Notes: generated from the sequence alone by a model not told the origin. A stretch of DNA of 13,885 nt from CAZVFE01 sp964626405 (GCA_964626405.1 CAZVFE010000046.1:1-13885), one strand, 5' to 3'. Shown: positions 1-6,769, counted from the stretch's first letter. Numbers and translations: made by a program.

Positions 1-9
1 AGAATAGAC

Positions 10-17
10 TATCTTTG
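10..17 (+). promoter_or_regulatory. dapD promoter -7 box (TATCTTTG)
   Basis: TATCTTTG matches the Bacteroidota housekeeping -7 consensus TAnnTTTG exactly. It lies 33 bases before the dapD GTG, which would give a leader of roughly 25 bases. The matching -33 TTG would fall just outside the window, so only half the promoter can be checked. Confidence 0.55.
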
Positions 18-50
18 TAGGATAATTTCGACTAAAAAATTTAGATAAAC

Positions 51-860
51 GTGAAAAATTTGATTTTAGAGGCTTGGGAAAAGCCAGAATTAAGAAAAGA
101 AAGCCAGGTAATTGAAGCTATTGAAAAGGTAGTTGAAATGGTGGACAAAGGAGAATTAAGGGTTGCAGAACCCCTATCGAATGGTGATTGGCAGGTAAAT
201 GAATGGGTTAAAAAGGCCATTGTAATGTATTTTCCGATTAGAAGCATGGAAGTTCAGGAGGTTGGAATCTTTGAATACCATGATAAAATGAAATTAAAAT
301 CAAATTATAAAGAATTAGGGGTAAGAGTAGTTCCTCCTGCTGTAGCACGATATGGGGCCTATTTATCCAAAGGAACGATATTGATGCCCTCCTATGTGAA
401 TATTGGAGCTTATGTAGATGAAGGAACCATGGTGGATACTTGGGCTACAGTTGGATCATGCGCACAGATTGGAAAGAATGTCCATTTATCTGGAGGTGTA
501 GGAATTGGAGGAGTATTAGAACCCCCACAAGCTGCTCCTGTGATTATTGAAGATGGGGCCTTTATTGGTTCAAGATGTATTGTGGTTGAAGGGGCTAGAA
601 TTGGAAAAAAAGCAGTATTAGGAGCGGGTGTTACCATTACTGGATCTTCAAAAATCATTGATGTAAGTGGAGATGAGCCGGTAACTTATATCGGTTATGT
701 ACCTGAAAACTCTGTTGTAATCCCTGGCTCAATAACTAAAAAATTCCCTGCTGGAGAATTTAATGTGCCGTGTGCCTTAATCATTGGCAAGAGAAAAGAA
801 TCTACAGACTTAAAAACATCCCTTAATCAGGCATTAAGAGATAATGATGTAGTAGTTTAA
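51..860 (+). CDS. dapD: 2,3,4,5-tetrahydropyridine-2,6-dicarboxylate N-succinyltransferase (DapD)
   Basis: DapD transfers succinyl from succinyl-CoA to tetrahydrodipicolinate in the succinylase branch of diaminopimelate/lysine synthesis; it is a cytoplasmic trimer. The 269 residues match the usual family length. An N-terminal helical domain (about 1-95) is followed by a left-handed beta-helix of hexapeptide repeats (about 100-235), recognisable from IGAYVDEGTMVD, VGSCAQIG, IEDGAFIG and GARIGKKAVLGAG. The family signature MVDTWATVGSCAQIG (catalytic-region Asp129) and the LEPPQAAPVIIED stretch are intact, and the C-terminal CALIIGKR segment is typical. The start is a GTG at 51, chosen because it gives the family N-terminus and sits just behind a -7 promoter box. 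A hairpin terminator follows the stop, so the gene is probably monocistronic, although read-through into the next gene is possible. Confidence 0.97.
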   Translation: MKNLILEAWEKPELRKESQVIEAIEKVVEMVDKGELRVAEPLSNGDWQVNEWVKKAIVMYFPIRSMEVQEVGIFEYHDKMKLKSNYKELGVRVVPPAVARYGAYLSKGTILMPSYVNIGAYVDEGTMVDTWATVGSCAQIGKNVHLSGGVGIGGVLEPPQAAPVIIEDGAFIGSRCIVVEGARIGKKAVLGAGVTITGSSKIIDVSGDEPVTYIGYVPENSVVIPGSITKKFPAGEFNVPCALIIGKRKESTDLKTSLNQALRDNDVVV

Positions 861-882
861 GTCGATAAATAAGCTTAATTTT

Positions 883-918
883 ATACCCGGTAGTAATTTA
901 AACCTATCGGGTATTTTT
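883..918 (+). terminator. Intrinsic terminator after dapD
   Basis: An 11-bp stem (ATACCCGGTAG at 883-893 with CTATCGGGTAT at 904-914, one G-T pair) encloses a 10-base loop and runs straight into a run of five T (914-918). It is the most GC-rich hairpin of the intergenic regions and lies 22 bases after the dapD stop. Its T-run ends only 6 bases before the ATG of the next gene, so it may also act on expression of that gene. Confidence 0.8.
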
Positions 919-924
919 ATTTAT

Positions 925-1770
925 ATGGAAGAATCAATCAAATTAGGTAGATACAATCACCTACGCGTAATTAAACAAGTTGAGTTTGGTATGTATTTAG
1001 ACGGAGGTCTAGATGAGATCTTAATTCCCAATTCTTATATTCCAGAAGGAACTAAAGTAGATGATTATATTGATGTATTCCTTTACAGAGACTCAGAGGA
1101 TAGAATTATTGCCACAACGTGGAAACCTTTTGCTCAGGTAGGAGAATTCGCTTATTTAAAGGCAAAACAAGTGAATGATAAAGGGGTTTTCCTGGATTGG
1201 GGACTTGTAAAAGATCTAATGGTACCATTCGGACAACAATCACATAAAATGGTGGAAGGAAGATCTTATTTAGTTTATGTTTATATCGATGAACAAACCG
1301 ACCGAATTGTCGCATCTGCAAAAATTGAAAAATTCTTCCCCTTATTTGAAGATCAAGCTGAGAATCTCGCAGAAGGAGAGAGAGTCGAAGTTATTCCTTT
1401 TCAAGCTACAGAATTAGGTTACAAATGTCTAATTAACAATTGTAAAATTGGACTTTTATTCAAAAATAAAGTATTTACAAAAATAAATTTGGGTGAAAAA
1501 ATCAATGTTTACATTTCTAAAATTCGTGAAGATGGGAAGATTGATTTAAGTTTACAATTAGAACATTTCTCCAGAATGACCACTCAAACGGAAGTCGTAT
1601 TAAATGCTCTAAAAAATAACAATGGGATCTTATATCTCCATGATAAGAGTCCTTCCGAGGATATCCAACATCAGCTTTCAATGTCTAAAAAAGACTTTAA
1701 AAAAGCGATTGGAATCCTGTATAAAAATAAACAAATTAAAATAGATTCAGATAAAATTTTCCTTTTGTAA
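925..1770 (+). CDS. CvfB-like S1-domain RNA-binding protein
   Basis: This is a cytoplasmic RNA-binding protein of the CvfB/YitL family (281 residues, the usual length). Members have three S1-type OB folds plus a C-terminal winged helix and have been linked to post-transcriptional control; the role here is inferred. Visible parts: S1-like unit 1 at about 4-65 (YNHLRVIKQVEFGMYLDGG), unit 2 at about 67-135 (AYLKAKQVNDKGVFLDWG), a divergent third unit at about 150-213 ending KIDLSLQ, and the winged helix at about 220-281. The ATG at 925 puts the first S1 strand where the family expects it. The coding strand uses more C-ending than G-ending codons near the start, unlike the flanking dapD and XRE genes. 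There is almost no leader between the upstream terminator and the ATG. The stop codon lies within the TGTAAA-rich control region of the next gene. Confidence 0.88.
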   Translation: MEESIKLGRYNHLRVIKQVEFGMYLDGGLDEILIPNSYIPEGTKVDDYIDVFLYRDSEDRIIATTWKPFAQVGEFAYLKAKQVNDKGVFLDWGLVKDLMVPFGQQSHKMVEGRSYLVYVYIDEQTDRIVASAKIEKFFPLFEDQAENLAEGERVEVIPFQATELGYKCLINNCKIGLLFKNKVFTKINLGEKINVYISKIREDGKIDLSLQLEHFSRMTTQTEVVLNALKNNNGILYLHDKSPSEDIQHQLSMSKKDFKKAIGILYKNKQIKIDSDKIFLL

Positions 1771-1777
1771 ACAATAA

Positions 1778-1802
1778 AAAATACAAATGTAAATTGTATT
1801 TT
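1778..1802. repeat. 9-bp perfect inverted repeat overlapping the XRE gene's -33 box
   Basis: AAAATACAA (1778-1786) and TTGTATTTT (1794-1802) are exact reverse complements separated by 7 bases. The right arm contains the TTG used here as the -33 element. It could be an operator for a dimeric regulator. Read as RNA it could also be a weak hairpin 7 bases after the S1 gene's stop, but with one G-C pair per arm and no T-run it is a poor terminator. Confidence 0.55.
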
Positions 1803-1823
1803 AAAAAGTTATTTTTATTTTTG
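1794..1823 (+). promoter_or_regulatory. Bacteroidota-type promoter for the XRE regulator
   Basis: TTG at 1794-1796, a 19-base spacer, then TATTTTTG at 1816-1823 match the TTG-N(about 19)-TAnnTTTG consensus. Transcription would start near 1830, giving a leader of about 20 bases before the ATG at 1850. Confidence 0.65.
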
Positions 1824-1849
1824 TAAACATACTATTTTACATTAATAAC

Positions 1850-2413
1850 ATGACTTTAACGGAAAAGATAGAATTGTTAATTAGAAAAAGACAATTAACG
1901 CCCACACAATTTTCAGAATTGATTGGAATACCACGGTCAAATGTATCGCATATTTTATCCGGACGCAATAAGCCTAGTTTGGATGTAGTACAAAGGATAT
2001 TGAATGCTTTTCCAGAGATTATTGTAGAGTCATTTTTATTTGAGGATCGTGATTTAGCCTTTGATAGTCCAATACAAGAGGAATCGAAGCAAGAGATAAA
2101 AGTAAATCCTATTGAAAAAGTGGAGACCGAGATAGGACCAGTTTCAAAAGTGGAGTCTAAACCTCAGCAACCTGGACTATTTGATGCTCCGATTGAATCG
2201 CCGCGAGAATCCGTTAAAAATATTTCGGTGGACACAAATACGGATAAAGAGATTCTCAGGCCACAAGAAGATACTGCTCAAAATATACCTAATCCTGGCG
2301 CTCAAAGTATTGAACTACCTTCGAAAGTAAGTTCTCATGTATATAAGAAAATTGAGCGTGTCATAATTTTCTATTCAGATGGTACTTTTTCTGAGAGTAA
2401 GCCAAGTTCATAA
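1850..2413 (+). CDS. XRE-family helix-turn-helix transcriptional regulator
   Basis: DNA-binding regulator of 187 residues. Residues about 3-60 form a Cro/CI-type HTH: LTPTQFSELIGIPRSNVSHI carries the two central helices and LSGRNKPSLDVVQRILNAF the following ones. Residues about 70-158 are a charged, proline-rich, probably disordered linker. The last 28 residues (VYKKIERVIIFYSDGTF) form a short conserved-looking module that I recognise as common at the end of XRE-type proteins of Bacteroidota; its function is not known to me. The ATG at 1850 is right for the HTH and follows a well-formed promoter. Repeated TGTAAA sites and an inverted repeat around that promoter suggest autoregulation. The target genes cannot be told from the sequence. 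Confidence 0.9.
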   Translation: MTLTEKIELLIRKRQLTPTQFSELIGIPRSNVSHILSGRNKPSLDVVQRILNAFPEIIVESFLFEDRDLAFDSPIQEESKQEIKVNPIEKVETEIGPVSKVESKPQQPGLFDAPIESPRESVKNISVDTNTDKEILRPQEDTAQNIPNPGAQSIELPSKVSSHVYKKIERVIIFYSDGTFSESKPSS

Positions 2414-2417
2414 TTAG

Positions 2418-2542
2418 TTTTCCACAAATTATCCACAGTTGTGGACAAATGTTTATTTCTTTTTGTGATAATTATAAATTTCAAATTATTTCCACATTTT
2501 TTGTTTCTATATCCACATGGAATGTGGATAATTTGTGGATAA
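2418..2542. other. Cluster of DnaA-box-like 9-mers (candidate oriC or DnaA-control/titration region)
   Basis: Exact TTATCCACA occurs at 2429-2437 (+), 2523-2531 (-) and 2534-2542 (-). TTTTCCACA (2418-2426, +) fits the relaxed TTWTNCACA consensus. One-mismatch copies are TTGTCCACA (2440-2448, -), ATTTCCACA (2488-2496, +) and ATATCCACA (2509-2517, +). Start-to-start distances of 11, 11, 21 and 11 bases put most of them on one helix face. The orientation pattern is + + - and then + + - -. A very AT-rich stretch (2543-2601, about 15% GC by hand count) follows, as an unwinding element would. Boxes at 2510-2530 form an 8-bp inverted repeat. What it does is inference: replication origin, DnaA titration site or DnaA-responsive promoter region. 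Confidence 0.7.
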
Positions 2543-2601
2543 GTAATGATTTTTTTGTCGAAAAAATTGGTTAAATTTAATTTTCATTAAAAATATAGAA
2601 T

Positions 2602-3072
2602 ATGGATAAGATTGATTCTCTTAATCAGGTAGCTAAATTTCATCAAACGTTTGGAGCTCCAATATTGGAAAAACCAACTATTCCTGATGCAAATAGGTCT
2701 GAATTAAGGGTAAGTCTATTACAGGAAGAATTAAATGAATTAAAGCAAGCCATTTTAGATAATGATTTGGTAGAGGTGGCTGATGCATTGTGTGACCTTC
2801 AATATGTACTTTCCGGTGCGGTATTAGAGTTTGGATTAGGGGAAAAATTTGTTGAATTATTCAATGAAGTACAAAGATCGAATATGTCTAAGGCTTGTTC
2901 AAGTTTAGAGGAAGCAGAAAAAACAGTAACCTATTATAAGGAAAAAGATGGTACGGAGGCTGAGATAAAAAAAGATGGTGATGTATATAAGGTTTACCGA
3001 ATTTCCGACAATAAAGTATTAAAATCGATTAATTATTCTCCTGCTGACTTAAAGTCTATTTTAGAAAAATGA
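2602..3072 (+). CDS. MazG/PRA-PH-like nucleoside triphosphate pyrophosphohydrolase
   Basis: Predicted cytoplasmic all-alpha NTP pyrophosphatase, which hydrolyses an NTP to NMP plus pyrophosphate and so cleans or balances the nucleotide pool. The exact substrate cannot be read from the sequence. The EExxE...ExxD metal-binding signature is present: Glu42, Glu43 and Glu46, then Glu58-Val-Ala-Asp61 and Asp65 within EVADALCDLQYVL. QRSNMSKA (about 91-98) fits the substrate-side helix of the family. The last 45 residues (YYKEKDGTEAEIKKDGDVYKVYR...) look like a small beta-rich tail. The ATG follows a 188-base spacer carrying the DnaA-box cluster. Its TGA overlaps the response-regulator ATG (ATGA), so the two are translationally coupled. 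This link between nucleotide housekeeping and a two-component system may be only operonic. Confidence 0.85.
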   Translation: MDKIDSLNQVAKFHQTFGAPILEKPTIPDANRSELRVSLLQEELNELKQAILDNDLVEVADALCDLQYVLSGAVLEFGLGEKFVELFNEVQRSNMSKACSSLEEAEKTVTYYKEKDGTEAEIKKDGDVYKVYRISDNKVLKSINYSPADLKSILEK

Positions 3073-3746
3073 TTAAAATATTATTAATTGAAGATGAGGT
3101 AAAGACAGTTCAATCCTTGAAATTAGGATTGGAGGAGAACGGATTTTATGTTAATGTGGCATATGATGGGGAAATGGGAAGACAATTGGCTTTAAGAAAT
3201 GATTATGATTTAATTATTTCAGATTTAATTATTCCAGGAATTAATGGATTGGAATTATGTAAATCATTAAGAAAGGAAGGCTTAGAGACTCCTATTTTGA
3301 TGCTAACAGCCTTGAATTCAACAGAGGAAAAGATTGAGGGATTGGAAGCGGGAGCGGATGATTATTTGGGAAAACCTTTTGATTTTAAGGAATTTTTGGC
3401 TCGAGTAAAAGCCTTATTAAGAAGAAGTTTGAAAGGCGTGAATAATTCCAATAAATTGGTTTTTCAGGATTTAGAATTAGATATTGAAAATAAATCTGTT
3501 CACCGTAATCAGCAATTAATTAATTTAACAGTTAAAGAATTTCAATTATTGGAATATTTAATGCGAAATCAAGGAAAAGTGGTTTCTAAATCTGAAATTG
3601 CGGAAAAAATCTGGGAAATGGAGGAGGAAAATACGAATTTAGTGGAAGTATACGTAAATTATTTACGTAAAAAGGTAGATAAAAACTTTGACCAAAAACT
3701 CATACATACTCAATTTGGGATGGGATATGTATTAAGATCCGAATAA
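3069..3746 (+). CDS. OmpR-family two-component response regulator
   Basis: Transcription factor of 225 residues. The receiver domain (about 2-115) has the acidic pair Glu8/Asp9, phospho-acceptor Asp52 (IISDLIIPG), Thr80 (LMLTA) and Lys102 (GKPF). The OmpR/PhoB-type winged helix (about 128-223) shows LTVKEFQLLEYLMRNQGKVV and the terminal TQFGMGYVLR. It most resembles the CusR/CzcR-like class paired with HAMP kinases, but the name does not establish metal sensing. The ATG overlaps the stop of the preceding gene, and the kinase ATG follows 3 bases after its stop, so all three genes should share one transcript. The regulated genes are not evident in the window. Confidence 0.95.
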   Translation: MIKILLIEDEVKTVQSLKLGLEENGFYVNVAYDGEMGRQLALRNDYDLIISDLIIPGINGLELCKSLRKEGLETPILMLTALNSTEEKIEGLEAGADDYLGKPFDFKEFLARVKALLRRSLKGVNNSNKLVFQDLELDIENKSVHRNQQLINLTVKEFQLLEYLMRNQGKVVSKSEIAEKIWEMEEENTNLVEVYVNYLRKKVDKNFDQKLIHTQFGMGYVLRSE

Positions 3747-3749
3747 AAC

Positions 3750-5123
3750 ATGCAAATACGCAGTAAACTTACTATTCAGTTTGCTATTTTAGTGACCGCC
3801 ATTTTATTGGTTTCCTATTTGTTTATTTATTTTTTTACTAAGAGGAATTATGAGGAAAATTTCTATGGAAGATTGCGTTCAAAGGCCAATTCTACGGCGG
3901 AATTATTAGTAAATATTGAAAATCCTGACCCCAGTAAATTATTAAGAATCCGAGATAATTCTAATAAAGATCTTTTATTCAAACAAAATATAGCTGCCTA
4001 TGATTCTTGTTTTGAGCGAATATATCTCGCAAATGATACCATTCCCTTGTATGTGGATGCCAATACGGTAAAAGAGGTATTAAATAAAAAAGAGATTAAA
4101 ATTCAAAGAGGGGATATGCAAATTTTAGGATTATCCTATTTGACTCCTTCCGGAAATTTAATTCTTTTTACTGGTGCAGTAGATGAATTTTCTAATGAAA
4201 ATATCAAAAATTTACAAAATATCTTATTAGCCTTATTTTTATTATTTATCATTATTGTTGTTGGCTCAGGTTATATTTTTGCTGGGGCGGCATTAAACCC
4301 AATATCCAAACTGATTAGTCAGGTAAACCGATTATCCGTAAATAAATTAGAGGAGCGACTATCTGCTACGGAAAAAAAGGATGAAATCGGGAAAATGATT
4401 GAAACAATTAATGAATTATTAAACCGCATAGAACAAGCCTTTAACCTGCAAAAAACCTTTATTTCTAATGTATCGCATGAATTAAAGAACCCCTTAACCA
4501 AGATTTCAGCACAACTTGAGGTGGCTTTATTGAGTAAAAGAGAAACGGAGGAATATGTAAAAACTATTGAATCTGTTTTGGAGGACACCCAAGAATTGGC
4601 CAAAATTACGGAATCCTTATTGGAATTAAATAAAATAAGGGTAAATGACTATATCAAGCATTTTAAACCCCTTAGAATAGATGAAATCCTATTAGATGCA
4701 CGTTCTTATGCCATGAAATTAGATAAGCGCTATAAGGTTAGTATAAATGTGGATAATTTTCCAGAGAATGAAGAATTATTAATTGTGAATGGAAATGACC
4801 ATTTATTAGTCACAGCATTCAAAAATTTGATTGAAAATGCTTGTAAATTCTCCAATGATCAAAAGGCAGAGATTGAATTTAAAATACTAGAATCAGAGAA
4901 AAAAATTTGCATTTCGATTATCAATCAGGGAAAAGGAATTGCCAAGGGCGAATTAAAAAATATCTTTCAACCATTTTATCGATCTGAGAAAACGGCCAAT
5001 ACCAAGGGCTATGGAATTGGTTTATCTTTAGTTGAGAAAATTATTGAAATCCATCAGGGAGAAATTCATGTAGAATCGATTGAAAACGAGAGAACCATAT
5101 TTAGCGTAGAATTAGGAATATAA
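3750..5123 (+). CDS. Membrane sensor histidine kinase (HAMP, HisKA, HATPase)
   Basis: Inner-membrane partner of the preceding response regulator, 457 residues. Membrane segments lie at about 8-30 and 155-177, enclosing a periplasmic sensor region of about 125 residues with no motif I recognise. A HAMP linker (about 178-230) leads to the dimerisation/phosphoacceptor helix with His243 (SNVSHELKNPLTKISAQLE). The ATPase domain has the N-box (FKNLIENACKF, Asn359/Asn363), an F-box (FQPFYR) and a G2 loop (GYGIGLSLVEKII). In the G1 box the usual Asp of DxGxG is Asn392 (INQGKGI); all other catalytic features are intact, so the kinase is probably active. The gene ends the operon; an AT-rich hairpin follows 84 bases downstream. 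The signal sensed is unknown. Confidence 0.95.
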   Translation: MQIRSKLTIQFAILVTAILLVSYLFIYFFTKRNYEENFYGRLRSKANSTAELLVNIENPDPSKLLRIRDNSNKDLLFKQNIAAYDSCFERIYLANDTIPLYVDANTVKEVLNKKEIKIQRGDMQILGLSYLTPSGNLILFTGAVDEFSNENIKNLQNILLALFLLFIIIVVGSGYIFAGAALNPISKLISQVNRLSVNKLEERLSATEKKDEIGKMIETINELLNRIEQAFNLQKTFISNVSHELKNPLTKISAQLEVALLSKRETEEYVKTIESVLEDTQELAKITESLLELNKIRVNDYIKHFKPLRIDEILLDARSYAMKLDKRYKVSINVDNFPENEELLIVNGNDHLLVTAFKNLIENACKFSNDQKAEIEFKILESEKKICISIINQGKGIAKGELKNIFQPFYRSEKTANTKGYGIGLSLVEKIIEIHQGEIHVESIENERTIFSVELGI

Positions 5124-5203
5124 CCAGGAATATCCCTCTTTAATCTTATTTATAATTTGTTGTATAATTTATATTATGTTAAATAGAAAGGTAAATATCG
5201 TAT

Positions 5204-5240
5204 AAAAAAATATAGTACGTATCTCCTACGTACTATATTT
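5204..5240. terminator. Shared terminator hairpin between converging operons
   Basis: A perfect 14-bp stem (AAATATAGTACGTA at 5208-5221, TACGTACTATATTT at 5227-5240) has a 5-base loop TCTCC. On the minus strand it is followed by seven T (A-tract 5204-5210), making it a good terminator for the TPR gene that stops at 5266. On the plus strand the T-run is short, so it ends the kinase operon less efficiently. Confidence 0.75.
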
Positions 5241-5265
5241 ATCTATTTCTAAAATTAAGAATCTC

Positions 5266-6747
5266 TTAAAGTTTTTCTAATTCTTTTTTGATTTGATCAA
5301 CAATTTCTTGAACTGCTGCATCATTTTGAGACGCTATATATTTTTCAAAATAAGGAATTGCATTATTATAGTATTCCTTAATTTGATTTGTATAGTTTCC
5401 AGATTCTTTATTATAAGTATCAATATCCATAGAATTCAATACTTGCTTGATTTCTTGTGCATAGTTGAAATAAAGAGCTCCTAATTGGTATAATGCATCT
5501 GCATAATTCGGATCGATTGTTAGAGCCTTTTTATAATAAGATGCTACTTCATCTCTTAAGACATCATATTGCTTTTTATCGTCCTCTAATTTAGCTTGAA
5601 GAGTAGAAATATCTCCTGTTTCAGTCTGGAACTTTTTTAAGGTTTCTTTTCTTTCATTTAAGGTAGCCGTAAATTCTTCAATATCACGCTTGTAACCGTC
5701 GACCAATTGTTGAATTTGCTTTCTTGCTGCTGAGGAAATATTTTGCTTTAATTTAGCTTCATTTTTTTTCAATTCTTCCTTATAAGCATCAATTTGATCT
5801 TGGGTGGATTGAATTCTTCCATTTAAATCTTTCTCTTTTCTTTCAGCATTTTGTACAGTAGAGATATTGTCTTTAATTTCAGACATATCTTTTCTTTCAA
5901 TCATGATTCCCAGGTTTACCAAAGAAACTACATCATTTGGATTTTCAGCAATTGCATTCTTTAAAAAATCTTTTGCTTCATTATCTCTTTTAAATTGAAC
6001 AAAATAATTAAATTTTGTTCCTAATAAATCTTTATTTGTAGGGTAAACCTCTAATGCAGCATTCACAGCTTGAATAGCCTTATCTTCTAATGCTTTTTTA
6101 TCACTTTCATTTTCAGCTTTTGAAGCCATTACAGAATAGATATCCCCTACTGAGTATAAAATGGATAAATCTTTACCTCCATTAGCTGCATATCTTTGAT
6201 AGGCTTCTAGGGCTTGATCATTCATTGAATTCGTTAATTGAGCTGATACCCCTGCATACATAGCTGACATTGTATCTTTTGGACTCAAATTAGAGGATTT
6301 CCAAATCAATTCATAAGCTTTTGAATAGTTTTGGTTTTGGTAATTGAATACCCCTAGATTTAAGAATGCTGTTGAAAGTTGGGAACGTCCTACCCCTTCA
6401 ACAGGTGTATTCAACAATGCATTTGCTTCTTCTGCTTCTTTAACTGGCTTTCCTTTTTTGTCAACCATCTCGGTTACTTTTTTCAATTCAGCTTCAGCTT
6501 GATATCCTGCATTTTCGACGGATAAAGCAAAACTTGAATCTTGGAATACAGCAATAGCAATTAGCGCTTTAGCTCTATCTAAATAGCTAGAGGCTTTATC
6601 TGGCTTAGCCTCAATTGATTTATCAGCTTTTTCTAAATCAGCTTTTAAACCATCTTTTTGTGCTTGAACTAGTGGGTCCACTGCATCTTGTGAAATTGCA
6701 GAAAAGGATAAAAATAATCCAGCGCAAGCAATTAGTAATTTTTTCAT
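5266..6747 (-). CDS. Secreted/periplasmic TPR protein with inserted coiled coil
   Basis: A protein of 493 residues with a Sec signal peptide (MKKLLIACAGLFLSFSAIS, cleavage probably near 19-21), so it is likely periplasmic or surface-associated. TPR-like helix pairs are visible at about 125-158 (FLNLGVFNYQNQNYSKAYELIWKS), 160-190, 195-237, 245-270 and 272-287. Another follows at about 402-430, with ALTIDPNYADALYQLGALYFNYA. Between helix A (VVSLVNLGIMIERK, 273-286) and the next repeat's helix there is a heptad-rich, Lys/Glu/Gln-rich coiled coil of about 110 residues (288-398). No enzyme motif is seen; such proteins usually act as scaffolds for protein-protein contacts. It starts 22 bases after the gyrA stop and ends at a strong hairpin, so it is co-transcribed with gyrA. 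The specific role is unknown to me. Confidence 0.9.
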   Translation of the reverse strand: MKKLLIACAGLFLSFSAISQDAVDPLVQAQKDGLKADLEKADKSIEAKPDKASSYLDRAKALIAIAVFQDSSFALSVENAGYQAEAELKKVTEMVDKKGKPVKEAEEANALLNTPVEGVGRSQLSTAFLNLGVFNYQNQNYSKAYELIWKSSNLSPKDTMSAMYAGVSAQLTNSMNDQALEAYQRYAANGGKDLSILYSVGDIYSVMASKAENESDKKALEDKAIQAVNAALEVYPTNKDLLGTKFNYFVQFKRDNEAKDFLKNAIAENPNDVVSLVNLGIMIERKDMSEIKDNISTVQNAERKEKDLNGRIQSTQDQIDAYKEELKKNEAKLKQNISSAARKQIQQLVDGYKRDIEEFTATLNERKETLKKFQTETGDISTLQAKLEDDKKQYDVLRDEVASYYKKALTIDPNYADALYQLGALYFNYAQEIKQVLNSMDIDTYNKESGNYTNQIKEYYNNAIPYFEKYIASQNDAAVQEIVDQIKKELEKL

Positions 6748-6769
6748 TGTTTTAATTTAATTGTTGTTT

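Larger units (their letters stand above)
1766..1841 (+). promoter_or_regulatory. TGTAAA repeat cluster, candidate operator
   Basis: TGTAAA occurs at 1766-1771, 1788-1793 and 1822-1827, with an inverted copy TTTACA at 1836-1841; the last two form a 6-bp inverted repeat with an 8-base spacer. Distances of 22 and 34 bases between the direct copies are close to two and three helical turns. The sites bracket the promoter of the XRE-family gene. Autoregulation by that protein is a natural inference but is not shown. Confidence 0.4.

Noticed and set aside
410..658. Long open frames opposite dapD and opposite or within gyrA and the kinase gene
   Set aside because: They lie fully inside well-supported genes, have unlikely composition and no start context; they are by-products of the coding strand.
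2462..2471. TTTGTGATAA as an extra DnaA box
   Set aside because: One base is missing between the TGTG and ATAA halves, so it does not fit the 9-mer.
4748..4756. Exact DnaA-box 9-mer (minus strand) inside the sensor kinase gene
   Set aside because: It is isolated, lies within coding sequence and has no neighbouring boxes; one such copy by chance is not surprising in AT-rich DNA.
5107..5135. Direct copies of aggaatat around the kinase stop codon
   Set aside because: Only 8 bases, two copies, with no flanking mobile-element features; not evidence for an attachment site or duplication.
6724..6747. Lipobox-like LIAC at residues 5-8 of the TPR protein
   Set aside because: The Cys is too close to the N-terminus and the hydrophobic stretch continues past it, so an ordinary Sec signal peptide fits better than a lipoprotein signal.
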